Shown here: positions 35,073 to 45,800 of the stretch, in pieces
How the letters are laid out: every line of letters starts with the position of its first letter
How positions within the stretch are numbered: position 1 is the first letter of the stretch
Made by a program: the position numbers and the translations under genes
NCBI GenBank assembly: GCA_964619555.1
Contig: CAZUDV010000001.1
Location: 268,100 to 332,099, forward strand
DNA: 64,000 nucleotides
Direction: 5' to 3'
Source: JAGOPY01 sp964619555
Lineage (GTDB): Bacteria; Bacteroidota; Bacteroidia; Bacteroidales; JAGOPY01
Notes under the pieces: model-generated
The model's input: only the letters and a program-made list of their open reading frames with translations
What the model was told of the DNA's origin: nothing
Databases searched by the model: none

Positions 35073-35099
35073 AAAAAGTCCTGCCTGGCAGGACTTTTT
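35073..35099 (-). terminator. Intrinsic terminator after tRNA-Gly
   Basis: AAAAAGTCCTGCC-T-GGCAGGACTTTTT is a 13-bp inverted repeat; the real loop is about CCTGG. A and T runs at the ends make it bidirectional. It lies just past the 3' end of tRNA-Gly on the minus strand. Confidence 0.8.
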
Positions 35100-35104
35100 A
35101 TCCG

Positions 35105-35177
<73 letters not shown>

Positions 35178-35276
35178 GTTTTTTAAAAGGGAATGCAAAG
35201 ATAGATATATTTTGTTTCGACACAAATTCTGACCGAAATTTTTTGCCCCATGCATCGCATTTCACCCTATGTTACC

Positions 35277-35284
35277 TATCTTTG
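35277..35284 (+). promoter_or_regulatory. Bacteroidota -7 promoter element for the helicase gene
   Basis: TATCTTTG matches TAnnTTTG and lies 48 bases before the proposed TTG start at 35333. Confidence 0.5.
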
Positions 35285-35332
35285 ACAAAAACGCCATTGT
35301 TAAATGCTCAATCTTAAATCCTGAATCGATCC

Positions 35333-36745
35333 TTGTCCTTCGCCTCTCTTCTCCTCGACTCCTTTCCCTTTGAACCGACCAATGGCCAGAAAATTCTGGC
35401 CGGCAGGCTGGAGCAATTCCTGTCGGAACAGGACCCATCAGCCCTGTTCGTGCTGAAAGGATACGCAGGTACCGGAAAAACCAGTTTTATCAGTGCCATG
35501 GTGCGGATTTTACCGGCTGTAAAAAAGAAAGCCATTCTGCTGGCACCCACCGGAAGGGCAGCCAAGGTCCTGTCAGGCTATTCCGGACAGCACGCCTGGA
35601 CGATCCATAAAAGGATCTATTTCCAGCGTTTGGGAAGGGATGGGTCAATATCGCTGGTGCTTCAAAAGAACCTGTACCGGAATGCCATATTCATTGTGGA
35701 TGAGGCATCCATGATTGCAGCCGCGACTGAATCCCGCGAAGTGGTCTTCTCTGCCCGGAACCTGCTGGATGACCTATTGGAATATGTAACGGCAGGAGAA
35801 GCCTGCAGATTGGTGTTAATTGGCGACAATGCCCAGCTCCCTCCCGTCGGCATGATCGTCAGCCCTGCCCTCGACCTGGAATATCTGAAATCTAGGTATG
35901 GAAGGAAAATCCATCACTTTGAGCTGACCGAAGTGATGAGACAGGCTATGGAATCCGGAATTCTGCATAATGCGACCAGGCTAAGGGATTTCATGGGTAT
36001 CAGCCCGGTGCCCGCTCCTTTATTCGATCTTTCAGAATACAGGGACGTGGAGAGAATTAACGGCAACGACCTTGAAGACCGGCTGAATGTTGCCTATTCG
36101 TCCGGTGATCCAGGGGAAACGGTGGTCATCTGCCGTTCCAATAAAAGGGCTAACATGTATAACAAGGCAATAAGGGAACGGATCCTTTTTCTGGAAAATG
36201 AAATCGCATCGGGAGATTTTCTGATGGTCGCCCGCAATAACTATTTCTGGCTCGATCCCGAATCCGGGCCGGGTTTCATTGCCAATGGAGATATCATTGA
36301 AATCCTCCGTATTCAAAATACGGAAGAAATATATGGTTTCCGGTTTGCCGATGTGACCATACGAATGATCGATTACCCCGATGAGCCGACCCTTGATCTG
36401 AAAATACTTCTCGATACCCTGATGGCTGACGCCCCGGCATTACCCGATGCCGAACAGAAACAACTGTTCAGCTCGGTAATGGAAGATTACAATGATGTCC
36501 CCCAAAGGTCGGTCAGACTAGAGAAAGTCCGCACGAATCCATATTACAACGCACTTCAGGTTAAGTTCGCCTACTCCCTTACCTGCCATAAAACCCAGGG
36601 CGGACAGTGGCTGAATGTCTTTATCGATCAAGGTTACATAAAAAATGTTGAACTGGACACGGGTCACTTGCGCTGGCTCTATACGGCTTTTACCAGGGCA
36701 GTTAAAAAAGTCCACCTGATCAATTTTTCAGAAAACCTGTTTTGA
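35333..36745 (+). CDS. RecD/Dda-like superfamily 1 DNA helicase
   Basis: A 470-residue SF1 helicase. Walker A is GYAGTGKTS (about residues 43-51), Walker B is FIVDEASMI (about 120-128), and motif VI-like CHKTQGGQW (about 421-429) lies in the UvrD-like C-terminal domain, ending LYTAFTRAVKKVHLI. This short architecture matches bacterial RecD-like/Dda-like helicases with a 5'-3' polarity in characterised members. The start is probably TTG at 35333: an in-frame stop lies at 35315, the only other option is CTG at 35321, and no ATG occurs before the conserved FPFEPTNGQ region. It is probably monocistronic. Confidence 0.85.
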   Translation: MSFASLLLDSFPFEPTNGQKILAGRLEQFLSEQDPSALFVLKGYAGTGKTSFISAMVRILPAVKKKAILLAPTGRAAKVLSGYSGQHAWTIHKRIYFQRLGRDGSISLVLQKNLYRNAIFIVDEASMIAAATESREVVFSARNLLDDLLEYVTAGEACRLVLIGDNAQLPPVGMIVSPALDLEYLKSRYGRKIHHFELTEVMRQAMESGILHNATRLRDFMGISPVPAPLFDLSEYRDVERINGNDLEDRLNVAYSSGDPGETVVICRSNKRANMYNKAIRERILFLENEIASGDFLMVARNNYFWLDPESGPGFIANGDIIEILRIQNTEEIYGFRFADVTIRMIDYPDEPTLDLKILLDTLMADAPALPDAEQKQLFSSVMEDYNDVPQRSVRLEKVRTNPYYNALQVKFAYSLTCHKTQGGQWLNVFIDQGYIKNVELDTGHLRWLYTAFTRAVKKVHLINFSENLF

Positions 36746-36764
36746 GATTTTTTTGAAAATTAGC

Positions 36765-36795
36765 TTGACTTCATCGAAAATCCGTTTTACTTTTG
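36765..36795 (+). promoter_or_regulatory. Full Bacteroidota promoter (-33 TTG and -7 TAnnTTTG)
   Basis: TTGAC at 36765-36769 and TACTTTTG at 36788-36795 are spaced 20 bases apart (end of TTG to TA), as expected for the Bacteroidota primary sigma factor. It drives the secreted protein at 36849, leaving a leader of about 48 nt. Confidence 0.7.
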
Positions 36796-36848
36796 CGCCC
36801 TTTTTTAACCCGTCCAGGTTAAATGATTAAACCCAAATCAATTAAATC

Positions 36849-37607
36849 ATGGAAAAGCGTATTCTAATTCTCAGCTTGATTTTTATTCTAACTCAGACTG
36901 CAATCGCCCAGGTTGCTATTAACTCCTTTGGAACTGCACCAGACGCCAGCGCCATGTTAGATGTGAATTCCGACTCGAAGGGCATACTCATCCCAAGAGT
37001 GACATTAGTTTCGGAAACCGACAATATTTCCCCGGTGAATAACCCTGCCCCGGGATTACTGGTTTATAACCAGGGCAGCAACGTTTCACAGGGATTTTAT
37101 TACTGGAACGGGACCATGTGGTCCAGTTTCGCTACAATGGATTATGTGGTGAATGCGGTCAATGCTTCCAGCCCTGTCTATGCCTTCAGTGAAATGTACG
37201 AGTACAATCCTGTCGGCTCCTACTCCACCATCAGTATACCTTCCAGCGGAACATTCATACCCTGGACATCGGCGCTCCAGGGCGACCTGAATGGCTTCAC
37301 TTTTACTTCCTCATCCGTGATCGTGGAAAACCCCGGGATCTTCAATGTTGCATTTAACGCCACTGCCCAGGTCCCGTCGGGAGGTAAAATTGTGGACGCG
37401 GCCCTGTTTATAAATGGAACGGTCCGGGATGATCTGCATTCCAGGATATGGTTCAAGGAAGGTGGCAAATCCCAGAATATTTCATTCAGCGGAATTATTT
37501 CACTTACTTCAAATGATGTCATTTCGGTAAGATTCACCCAGAATGACGATGGTATTATCCGGATTGAAACCGCAAACCTGAGCATCACTCAGATCAACGG
37601 TAATTAA
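36849..37607 (+). CDS. Secreted protein with probable C1q/BclA-like beta-sandwich
   Basis: A 252-residue exported protein. The signal peptide (MEKRILILSLIFILTQTAIA-Q, about 1-21) is followed by AINSFGTAPDASAMLDVNS and SKGILIPRV, a segment often found at the N-terminus of Bacteroidota surface/tail-fibre-like proteins. PAPGLLVYNQ...GFYYWNGTMW is the same kind of module. Residues about 110-250 are beta-rich with the pattern of a C1q/TNF-like jelly roll (GIFNVAFNATAQVPSGGKIVDAALFINGT, VRFTQNDDGIIRI). It lacks a T9SS sorting domain, so its final location is uncertain. The exact function is unknown. Confidence 0.65.
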   Translation: MEKRILILSLIFILTQTAIAQVAINSFGTAPDASAMLDVNSDSKGILIPRVTLVSETDNISPVNNPAPGLLVYNQGSNVSQGFYYWNGTMWSSFATMDYVVNAVNASSPVYAFSEMYEYNPVGSYSTISIPSSGTFIPWTSALQGDLNGFTFTSSSVIVENPGIFNVAFNATAQVPSGGKIVDAALFINGTVRDDLHSRIWFKEGGKSQNISFSGIISLTSNDVISVRFTQNDDGIIRIETANLSITQINGN

Positions 37608-37688
37608 TGCCGGAAATATTAAGAAGAAGAAGGGAAATTTAAAAACTCACCCTTTATTTTCAATCCTTCCTTTTCAACTCACACATGT

Positions 37689-38909
37689 TTACGGCTGAGG
37701 TTCCTTTGCCTTTGCTGTAGGATCAAAGTTGAAGATCAGGGTGAACCGAAGCGTATTTTCAAGTGGATGCTGCTGTTCCATCGGTATCAGGTAGGAAAGG
37801 TCCAGTCCAAAGACACTGTAACGTAATCCCGCACCCACGGTGAAGAATTTACGGTTGCCCTTGGTGGCATCTTCATAAAAGAAACCTGTCCTGAGAGAAA
37901 ATTGTTTAGCATACCAGTATTCCAGTCCAAATGCGATAGCCCATTCCCGCATCTCTTCACTGAAACCGTAAGGTGCGTCGTACCACGACTGGATGATGCC
38001 CTGGACCGGGGAAACATTGGGGTCCCTGCCTTTGGAAATGACGGGATTTCCCTCGTCATCATAAACGGGAAGACCACTGGCCGAATCTGTTTCATAAACC
38101 GGTGGTGTAGGCACCTGGAGCTTATTGAAATCCAATAAAGCAGTCAGTGAATTATAATCGTCGAAATTCATTTTAAATCCTGCGCCAATCCGGAGGTTTG
38201 TCGGGATAAAATCCTTTTTGACCGCGGTTTCGGAATAAGAGATCTTGTTGCCGATATTGGAGAGGTTGATCCCCCAGGTAACTTCTCCATCCATGCTTCC
38301 CAGGTCAACCGGCTTCCGGTAATAAACGGCAGCATCTGCCGCAATGGAAGTCCCGGCACTGGTCTCCGCGCCCTGCACAAACTGTCCCTGTGTCAGGTTG
38401 GAATAAATGAAACGGGCTGCCACAGCACCTGAAATAACTTCGCTGAATTTCCGGCTGTAAGTAGCATCGATGGAAAACTCATTTGGATTGTAGGTGCCGA
38501 GTTCACCCCCAAACTCATCCGTAAATGTGATTTCTCCCAGTGAGAAATATAATAGCGAAGCCGCTACTGCTGATTTGTCATCTATTTTATAATACCCTGC
38601 GAGATAAGCCAGGTTGATGTCGTTTACCAGTTTTCTTAACCAGGGGCTGTAAGATAGGGCAAACCCGAATTTCTTATCGATAAAGGCATATTTGGCCGGA
38701 TTCCAGTGCATGGAATTGGCATCGGGATCCGAAGCAACACCGGCTTCGCCCATTCCACCGGACCGCGCATCCGGAGCAATGATCAGAAATGGTACGGCCG
38801 TGGTAATAACCCTGGATCCATCCTGTCCGGCAACCTGGTTATAATTCTGAGACTGAATGGATAAAGCTGCTAAAATAATTAGAGAGAAAACAATAAATCC
38901 TCGTTTCAT
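37689..38909 (-). CDS. porV: T9SS outer-membrane channel protein PorV
   Basis: A 406-residue beta-barrel, also called LptO, that helps PorU and exported cargo move from the T9SS translocon to the cell surface. The signal peptide (about 1-22) is followed by FLIIAPDARSGGMGEAGVASDPDANSMHWNPAKYAF, the typical PorV N-terminal motif. Alternating strands fill the rest, ending RFTLIFNFDP. It lies directly downstream of two porU-like genes on the same strand and has its own -7 element. Loss of PorV in known species leaves cargo unprocessed, so it should support both PorU homologues here. Confidence 0.92.
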   Translation of the reverse strand: MKRGFIVFSLIILAALSIQSQNYNQVAGQDGSRVITTAVPFLIIAPDARSGGMGEAGVASDPDANSMHWNPAKYAFIDKKFGFALSYSPWLRKLVNDINLAYLAGYYKIDDKSAVAASLLYFSLGEITFTDEFGGELGTYNPNEFSIDATYSRKFSEVISGAVAARFIYSNLTQGQFVQGAETSAGTSIAADAAVYYRKPVDLGSMDGEVTWGINLSNIGNKISYSETAVKKDFIPTNLRIGAGFKMNFDDYNSLTALLDFNKLQVPTPPVYETDSASGLPVYDDEGNPVISKGRDPNVSPVQGIIQSWYDAPYGFSEEMREWAIAFGLEYWYAKQFSLRTGFFYEDATKGNRKFFTVGAGLRYSVFGLDLSYLIPMEQQHPLENTLRFTLIFNFDPTAKAKEPQP

Positions 38910-38946
38910 TCCCTGTGTTGGTTTAATGGATTAAAATTTGAAGGTG

Positions 38947-38954
38947 CAAAATTA
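38947..38954 (-). promoter_or_regulatory. Bacteroidota -7 promoter element for porV
   Basis: The minus strand reads TAATTTTG, 37 bases before the porV ATG, in the gap after the downstream porU copy. Confidence 0.55.
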
Positions 38955-39011
38955 ACGAAATTATGGTAATAATATTGTTATGTACTACTTAACGCAGACA
39001 TCTTTAAGTTA

Positions 39012-42000
39012 TTACCTGCAGATCATTAATTTTTGTGAAAGTTCCTTAACGAAACCGTCATCTGAAGAAACTCTGACCACATAAACGTATAAACCGGACG
39101 GAAGTTCATTTCCGCCTGAATTTCTACCGTCCCAGGAATAGGGCACTGATTCGAGCGTTTCAGTGTTGGAGGTGTATTCAATCTGATGCACCGGCTGACC
39201 CATCAGTGAATGGATAGTGATCCGGACATCCAGTTCCACCCCGGGTTTGTTGTGCCGGAATACAAAATCTGTCTGGTGCACAAGTGGATTGGGTTGCGCC
39301 TGTAGGCCGCTAATGACAAGTTCCTTGCCGGTATTGATTTCAAATTCAATAGTTGCTTCGGAAGAATTGTTAAACACATCCCATGCTTTTAAAGTGAGGG
39401 TATGAATACCGTTCTCAAATGGACCGATCGGGTATATGATCTCTCCCCCCTGGTAGCTGTCTGTTTCAGGTGAAAAGTGATCGTTCAGGATAATGGATTC
39501 CATGTAATTGCCATCGATGACAGCCACTATATCGTGGCCAATGCCATTTCCGACTGTATTTATTCCGCTTTCGTCATAGAGTTGAGCAATGAGCATCGGG
39601 GAAGGGGTTGTAATATCTCCCGACTGAAATTCATAATGATTTAAGTAGAGATGGATATCCGGGCCGTCCTCATCGGTGTTTCCGAGCGGATCACTCCCCC
39701 CGACCCATATACCCTGAAATCCGGCTGCATCGATGAAAGTATTGGTATCAACGGCATAATAACTTATTTTGCCCTTCCCGAACTGATAGGAGATATCTTT
39801 CGGAACTATAAAAGTGAAAACAAACTCGCCGTCAATGACTGAAACCTCACCTTTGTACAGGATCTTGTCCTGGACCAGGAAATCAGTGACCTTGCTGGTC
39901 GGATCATTTCCCCTCGTCCTGTAAATTACCGGTTTATCGAACACAGAAGGAATCACGATCCCATTGAAATCCGATAAGAGGTTTCCGTCCGGACTTTGAA
40001 TTTGCCCTTTTACCGTTACTTTAGAAAGTGCAAAAATAGTATCGGCCGGTCTGCCCTGGTTTTCATTGATGATCTCTGTGGTAATCACCTTCATTTTCGG
40101 ATAGGCCAGCATGAGGGCGGGATCGCCCAGGAGCACGAAGTTCTTGATATTCTGGTTCGACGGTGTTTTGGAAACCCTGATCAGATCACCCATGCGGGGA
40201 TATTCACCCGTCAGGCTGTCGATCCGGAATGCCTCATAATAAAACCTTTTATTCAGGGTATAATTGGATTGTGAATAAGCGAGGCGCGTGGTGGTAAACA
40301 GTCCGATCCCGGCCCCTTCCGGATTCATGAAAACAAGTTCACCGGCAGAGATAAGTCCCGGGTCGTCATACCGGGAAAACTCACAGGTCGCGGTCACAAA
40401 GGCCGGCATGTTGAAGATATTCTTATAGGCCTGTATGGCAGGGATGTCCAGTACCCTTTCACTCGCCCACCCGATTTCTCCTCCATGCCCGGTATAGTTC
40501 ACCAGAAGGCTACCGCTATTCACGGATTTATCGATCGCCAGGTTGACATCCGGATACCTTGTCCCGCTTGGAGTCTGAAGCTGGGCATAAGCATCCAGGT
40601 AAACCTTTGACACATTGAATGCAGCTCCCAGGGAATCAGCAATCTCGGTCAATCCTTCGGCCTGGTTAAGATGGATGTTGTTGTCTTCATCGTCCCCAAT
40701 GAAACAGATCTCATTTCTCCATGGCCCGAAATTTTCACGGGCCAGGCTGGCATAACGTAAAACCTTATCGACCGCCTGCTCAGCCTGTTCCAAAGTATGA
40801 ACCGGGAATCTCCCAATGCCAATATCCACCGTGCCTGAGCCGTTGCCACCCTCATCTTCGTCGAGGCATCCGAAATAATCATCGGTTACAAAGGATGCGG
40901 CCATTTTCAATGATTCCCTTGATTGATACGCTGGAACAAGGTTATTATCCTCCGGTAAAATTCCTTTGAAATCAAAAGAAGCGTCTCCAAAAAGCAGCAA
41001 ATATCCCGGGCGTGCACCTTCCAGTGCCCGGTCATATAACATTTTCATAAAATCCCGGATGGCGCTTACATCCTGGGCGCCCGAAGAAAACTCATTGTAT
41101 ATCTGCTCCGGAGTCACAATGATAACGGACATGCCGTCCTGCTGCCGGTGAAAGTCAGCCAGCCGTGTGGCCTGCGATATAAAATCCGGGTAAGTGATGA
41201 TCACGAAATCAGCCGGCTGAAGGCTATGCAGATCCTGATTCGCCACTTTATTGACAAAAACCGGGGTAAAAAATGATGACCTGTCGAAAGCAATGTATTC
41301 TCTTGGTGATTCCAGGCGGGTTTTGAAAATATAATTTCCTTGTCCCTTTTCAACCGGTAACGAGGTGATTTCCGAATTTTCCGAAACATCCCAGATCTCC
41401 AGGAAAGAAAGCCCGGATTGGATCTCGAATTGCACTATATTACCCGGGCCAACCGCTCTTATGTCCCGGAAATTCATCTGTCCGCCATTAAAAATCAGTT
41501 TCCTGATAAAATTAAGCTCGATGAAATTCAACCAGCCGATATCAGTGGTACCGGGCTTGTCAAAAGTGACGCCAATACTCACCTCATTGCCAGGAGAATA
41601 AAATTCTTCATAATTTGAAGTCAATGCCCTGGCATAAATGGACGAACCCAGAACCACCGAAGGAACATCGACGACAGCAAGTACCTGTTCATTTGCCGTC
41701 AGGGTGAACTCCGTATTCTTTGTGGATCTTCCGGCCAGGCTCGCTTTCAGATAAAGAGGCTGGGAAGTGTCGAGGTGTTCCAGATCAAAATCGAAGCGGT
41801 ACTCAAGCTGGGTGTTAAAGACTTCACCGTACCAGATCTGTCCGGATTTAATCAGGTTGAGTTCCTCCTTTTCATGGTAAACCAGGTCCTGGAAAGATGA
41901 CACGGTATGCGTTGGGTCTTCATCAATCTTTTCAGCCTGGCTGATCCTTTTCCCATTAACCGGACCGATTGTCAGGAAGTAAAATGTTTCGTCCGTGTAA

Positions 42001-42836
42001 AAATTGAGCTCGTGCTCGAATTTCTGGTAGAAAGGGTTGTATTTAAGTAAAACGGGACTCTCACCGTAAAATAAGATATAATCTTCAGCATCAAACTTTC
42101 CGTCTTCCTCGCCATGGACATAGATGGTGTTTTCCTTCAAGTCATCCGTTCTCGGCAAGGCAACTGACTCTTCCAGCATGCCGCTTCCATTTCCGAATAT
42201 CCTGAGCTTCCGGGGATCGGTTTGTCCAGGATCGATCCCCATTGCTTCCAGGTCATTGAAGGTGATCTTGTGGATACCGTTCCGGGTGACGGATAACTTG
42301 TACCAGTCGCCCGCGCTTAATACCGAATGATCAGCATACGTATTACCGGATGATCTTTCCGGGGATTCCAAAACCGCACTTTTCGTCAATGCGACCCTGA
42401 ACGACACCAGCCGTTCCAGGGTCATTTCGTCGCCCGTTCTTTTCAAAGGCATAATCAGCAGCAACTGTAACCGCCTTTTATTGACGTAATTATTTTGGAG
42501 AATCAGTATATAATCCTCAATGATCCGGTCAAGGTCCGGATAAATACCAGGCTCATTAATCGCAATGGTTTCTGTCTTTTCATCGGTTATGACAGCTTTG
42601 TCATACTCAAATCCGGTTTCAAAGGGTAAGCTGATCTGTAAAACGGGAAGCATTCCCAGGTCATCATGATTGACAGCGTTCTGAAAATTAAGTAAATACT
42701 CCCCGGTAATGGCCCGAACTTCCGGCAGCCAATCGATCCTGCCTTCGAGATAGAGAGTGTCGTCCTGGCTTTTTATATCCGGTAGGAATAAAACTAACCC
42801 AAGAAAGATCAATATATATAGGTAGAAATTTCGCAT
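39012..42836 (-). CDS. porU: T9SS sortase PorU homologue, copy 1 (C25 peptidase)
   Basis: A 1274-residue gingipain-like (family C25) cysteine protease. PorU removes the C-terminal signal of T9SS cargo and attaches the protein to A-LPS at the cell surface. Signal peptide about 1-23. The catalytic His is in NYTGHGGEIGW (about residue 782) and the Cys in ATCEFSRYDDPG (about 817). SAGDWYKLSVTRNGIHKITFNDL and DYILFYGESP mark the N-terminal domain. A C-terminal FlgD-like Ig domain ends PSGLYVYVVRVSSDDGFVKELSQKLMICR. It is 61 bases downstream of a second, similar gene. Which copy is the classical PorU cannot be decided; this one is next to porV. Confidence 0.88.
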   Translation of the reverse strand: MRNFYLYILIFLGLVLFLPDIKSQDDTLYLEGRIDWLPEVRAITGEYLLNFQNAVNHDDLGMLPVLQISLPFETGFEYDKAVITDEKTETIAINEPGIYPDLDRIIEDYILILQNNYVNKRRLQLLLIMPLKRTGDEMTLERLVSFRVALTKSAVLESPERSSGNTYADHSVLSAGDWYKLSVTRNGIHKITFNDLEAMGIDPGQTDPRKLRIFGNGSGMLEESVALPRTDDLKENTIYVHGEEDGKFDAEDYILFYGESPVLLKYNPFYQKFEHELNFYTDETFYFLTIGPVNGKRISQAEKIDEDPTHTVSSFQDLVYHEKEELNLIKSGQIWYGEVFNTQLEYRFDFDLEHLDTSQPLYLKASLAGRSTKNTEFTLTANEQVLAVVDVPSVVLGSSIYARALTSNYEEFYSPGNEVSIGVTFDKPGTTDIGWLNFIELNFIRKLIFNGGQMNFRDIRAVGPGNIVQFEIQSGLSFLEIWDVSENSEITSLPVEKGQGNYIFKTRLESPREYIAFDRSSFFTPVFVNKVANQDLHSLQPADFVIITYPDFISQATRLADFHRQQDGMSVIIVTPEQIYNEFSSGAQDVSAIRDFMKMLYDRALEGARPGYLLLFGDASFDFKGILPEDNNLVPAYQSRESLKMAASFVTDDYFGCLDEDEGGNGSGTVDIGIGRFPVHTLEQAEQAVDKVLRYASLARENFGPWRNEICFIGDDEDNNIHLNQAEGLTEIADSLGAAFNVSKVYLDAYAQLQTPSGTRYPDVNLAIDKSVNSGSLLVNYTGHGGEIGWASERVLDIPAIQAYKNIFNMPAFVTATCEFSRYDDPGLISAGELVFMNPEGAGIGLFTTTRLAYSQSNYTLNKRFYYEAFRIDSLTGEYPRMGDLIRVSKTPSNQNIKNFVLLGDPALMLAYPKMKVITTEIINENQGRPADTIFALSKVTVKGQIQSPDGNLLSDFNGIVIPSVFDKPVIYRTRGNDPTSKVTDFLVQDKILYKGEVSVIDGEFVFTFIVPKDISYQFGKGKISYYAVDTNTFIDAAGFQGIWVGGSDPLGNTDEDGPDIHLYLNHYEFQSGDITTPSPMLIAQLYDESGINTVGNGIGHDIVAVIDGNYMESIILNDHFSPETDSYQGGEIIYPIGPFENGIHTLTLKAWDVFNNSSEATIEFEINTGKELVISGLQAQPNPLVHQTDFVFRHNKPGVELDVRITIHSLMGQPVHQIEYTSNTETLESVPYSWDGRNSGGNELPSGLYVYVVRVSSDDGFVKELSQKLMICR

Positions 42837-42897
42837 GAACTTTTTTTAATCAGACTCCATTTTCAGCCATTTGGTTGCCTCGGTACAAAAAAATCCT

Positions 42898-45800
42898 TCA
42901 GTTCAGCAGAATAAGCTTGCCCTGGGCACCGGCTTCCTGTCCCCTGCTATTTCTCACCGACAGGCGGTAAATATAGATGCCCTGGGCGAGGTAATTACCC
43001 GAATCATCCATTCCGTTCCAGTCGATGACTTCCGTCCTGTATCCCTGGGGCAGGATCGAGCTTTCAAAAGTTTTAACCACCTGGCCTGCGAGATTGAATA
43101 CCCTGAGATTGATATCGAGGCTTCCATCCGATTGATTGTGCGAGAAAACGAAAGTAGTGTAATGAGCATGGCTGAATGGATTGGGATAATTGACCAATTC
43201 TTCGATAACGAAATCATCTGATTTTACAACATTGAATTCAATGTAAGCCTCTCCTGAATTGTTAAAGACATCCCACACTTTCAGGCTCAGTGTGTGTTTG
43301 CCCTCGGCCAGGTCCTGGAATGGATACCGGATAGTGCCGCTGGTGTAACTATCCAGGTCGGCTTCATAAAAATCATTGAGAATAATAGGTTTGTCAGTAT
43401 TACCATCCAGTACGGCAACGATATCGTGGCCGATCCCTGTCCCGATAGTATTGATCCCGCTTTCATCACTCGCAAATGCCAGCATGTCGGGATTCTGATC
43501 GGTTATACCGCCACTGCGGAAATAGATATCATTCATATATAACTTGACCAGCGGACCAGTCAGGTCCGGTTCGATGGCCTGGTTCAGCCCTCCTATCATG
43601 ATATTTTTATAATAACCATGCGCATCGGTCTTATCATCATCTTCAGCATAATAGCTGATTTTACCGAATCCGTACTGGTAGGCTATATCCTTCGGAACAA
43701 TAAAAGTAAAGCTGAATCTGCCACCGGTTACCTGGGCTTTACCTTTATACAGGATATTGTTTTGCAGTTCAAAGGTTTTGGGTTGACTGGTAGGATCGGT
43801 ATCCAGGGTTGTGATCAGCGATGGCTTATCAAACACGATCGGGAATAGGGTTCCATTGAACGAGGACGCCAGGTCATCGCCATCTCTTACTTCGCCCTCA
43901 ATGGTAATTTTACTGAGTGCCTGCAAGGTATCAGGAGTGTCGCTGATGTTTTCCCCGTTGATCCGGGTCGTCACGACATCCAGGATCGGATAGGCAAGCT
44001 GTAAAGCCGGATCCCCAAGCAAAATGAATTTTTTATCATTGTCCACAACCCCTCCCCTGTTCTTGGCAATCCGGATCAGGTCTCCGAACCGGTACCAGTC
44101 CCCGTCTTCCTTTTCAAACATAATTTCGAACAGGGCCGTATTCAGGTTGAAATTCGATCCTCCGAATGTTGCCCTGGCAGTGGTGAACATGGCAACAGCC
44201 CCGCCGTTATTGTTAAGATAAGTCAGTTCTCCCGCCGATACCCGCTCGGGATCGTCATACCGGCTGAATTCACATGTTGCCGTAATAAAGATCGGCATGT
44301 GATCATAATTGGTCCAGGAATTGATGTCGGAAATTTCAAGGAACCGTTCGTGCCCCCAGCCAACTTCCCCGCCATGGCCCGTGTAATTCATGACCAGTGC
44401 ACCTTTGTTCATACGGTTGTTGATCGAACTGTTCACCTCCGGGGCCCTCTGACCGCCGGGAGTTGATATTTGCGGGAAAGCATCGACATAGATCTTGTCG
44501 ATATTGTATTCACCATAGTTGGAGTTCATGAATACAGCCATTTCCTCCGCCTGGTTCAGGTGCAGGTTTGCGTCTTCGTCATCCGCCACAAAGCAGATCA
44601 TATTGCGCCAATCTTTCATAACTACTGATGAATTAGTGGCGTAATGGATGATCTTGTCGATTGCGACCGTCGCCTGTTCGACCGTTGATACTGGCAGTCT
44701 GCCAATACCGATGTCGAGCAGGTTGTCGCCCGGGCCGTCCATGAATCCGTAGTAATCATCCGTAGCAATGGAGTATACAATAGTAAGGGATTCATCATCT
44801 TCCCAGGTGGGGATGAAATTGGAATTCCCTTCGATGCGGTCCTTATAATCAAATGATGCATCGCCGAAAAGAAGCAGGTATTTTGGCTTCTGACCTTCGG
44901 GTGATTTCTCGTAAAGCATTTTCATAAAATCCCGGATGGCGGTGATATCCTGGGCCCCTGAGGAAAATTCATTGTAAACCTCCCGGATGTCAGTGACCAG
45001 GACGGTCAGTCCGTCCATTTCCCTGTGGAAGGCGGCAAGCCGCTCGGCTTGTCCGGCAAAATCGGCATGGGTGATGATGACCATATCCACCGGACCGGAA
45101 CCATGCAGATCCTGGTTGGGCACTTTCTCAATGAACGTTACCGGTAAATAATCGCTTCCGTTAAACGCAATGAACTCCTGCAGGGTGTCCTGGGCTATCC
45201 GGAACACCTGGTTATTGCCTGCAATATTGGTCTGGATCCTGACCGCATGGGTAGGATTGGTCACATTCCAGATTGCGACTTCCTGGCCGGCATTAAGGAG
45301 CGTAAATTCAGCAACGGAACCCGGTCCGGCGGATGATGGCTCACGGAAAGACAACTGGGAACCGGAATACCTGAGAAACCGTTTGAAGTTGAGCTCGAAA
45401 TAATTTAACCAGCCCATGGACGACGATGTAGTCTTCTGATAATTGATCCTGATATCGATTTTATTGACGGATTCGGGATTGAACCAATCACTGCCTATGT
45501 AGGCCCGGGCGTATGTCTCCGATGATGCCGGTATCCCGCTGATGCTGGCAGTCATGATTGGCGTATTCCCGCTGGAAAAAGTGAATGAACTGGACTGTAC
45601 CGATTTGGCTGCAACATAAGCCCGGAGCAAGGCCGGGCTGGATGTATCCAGATCCGGAATGTCGTAGGAGAAATTGTAAGTTGTGGTCACATCGAATACT
45701 TCACCGTACCATACCCTCCCGGTGTTTACCAGGTTAAAAAGATCCTGTTCGTGGTAAAGGTAATCGGTAAAACTGTTGACAAAAACATTCGGAGCCTCGG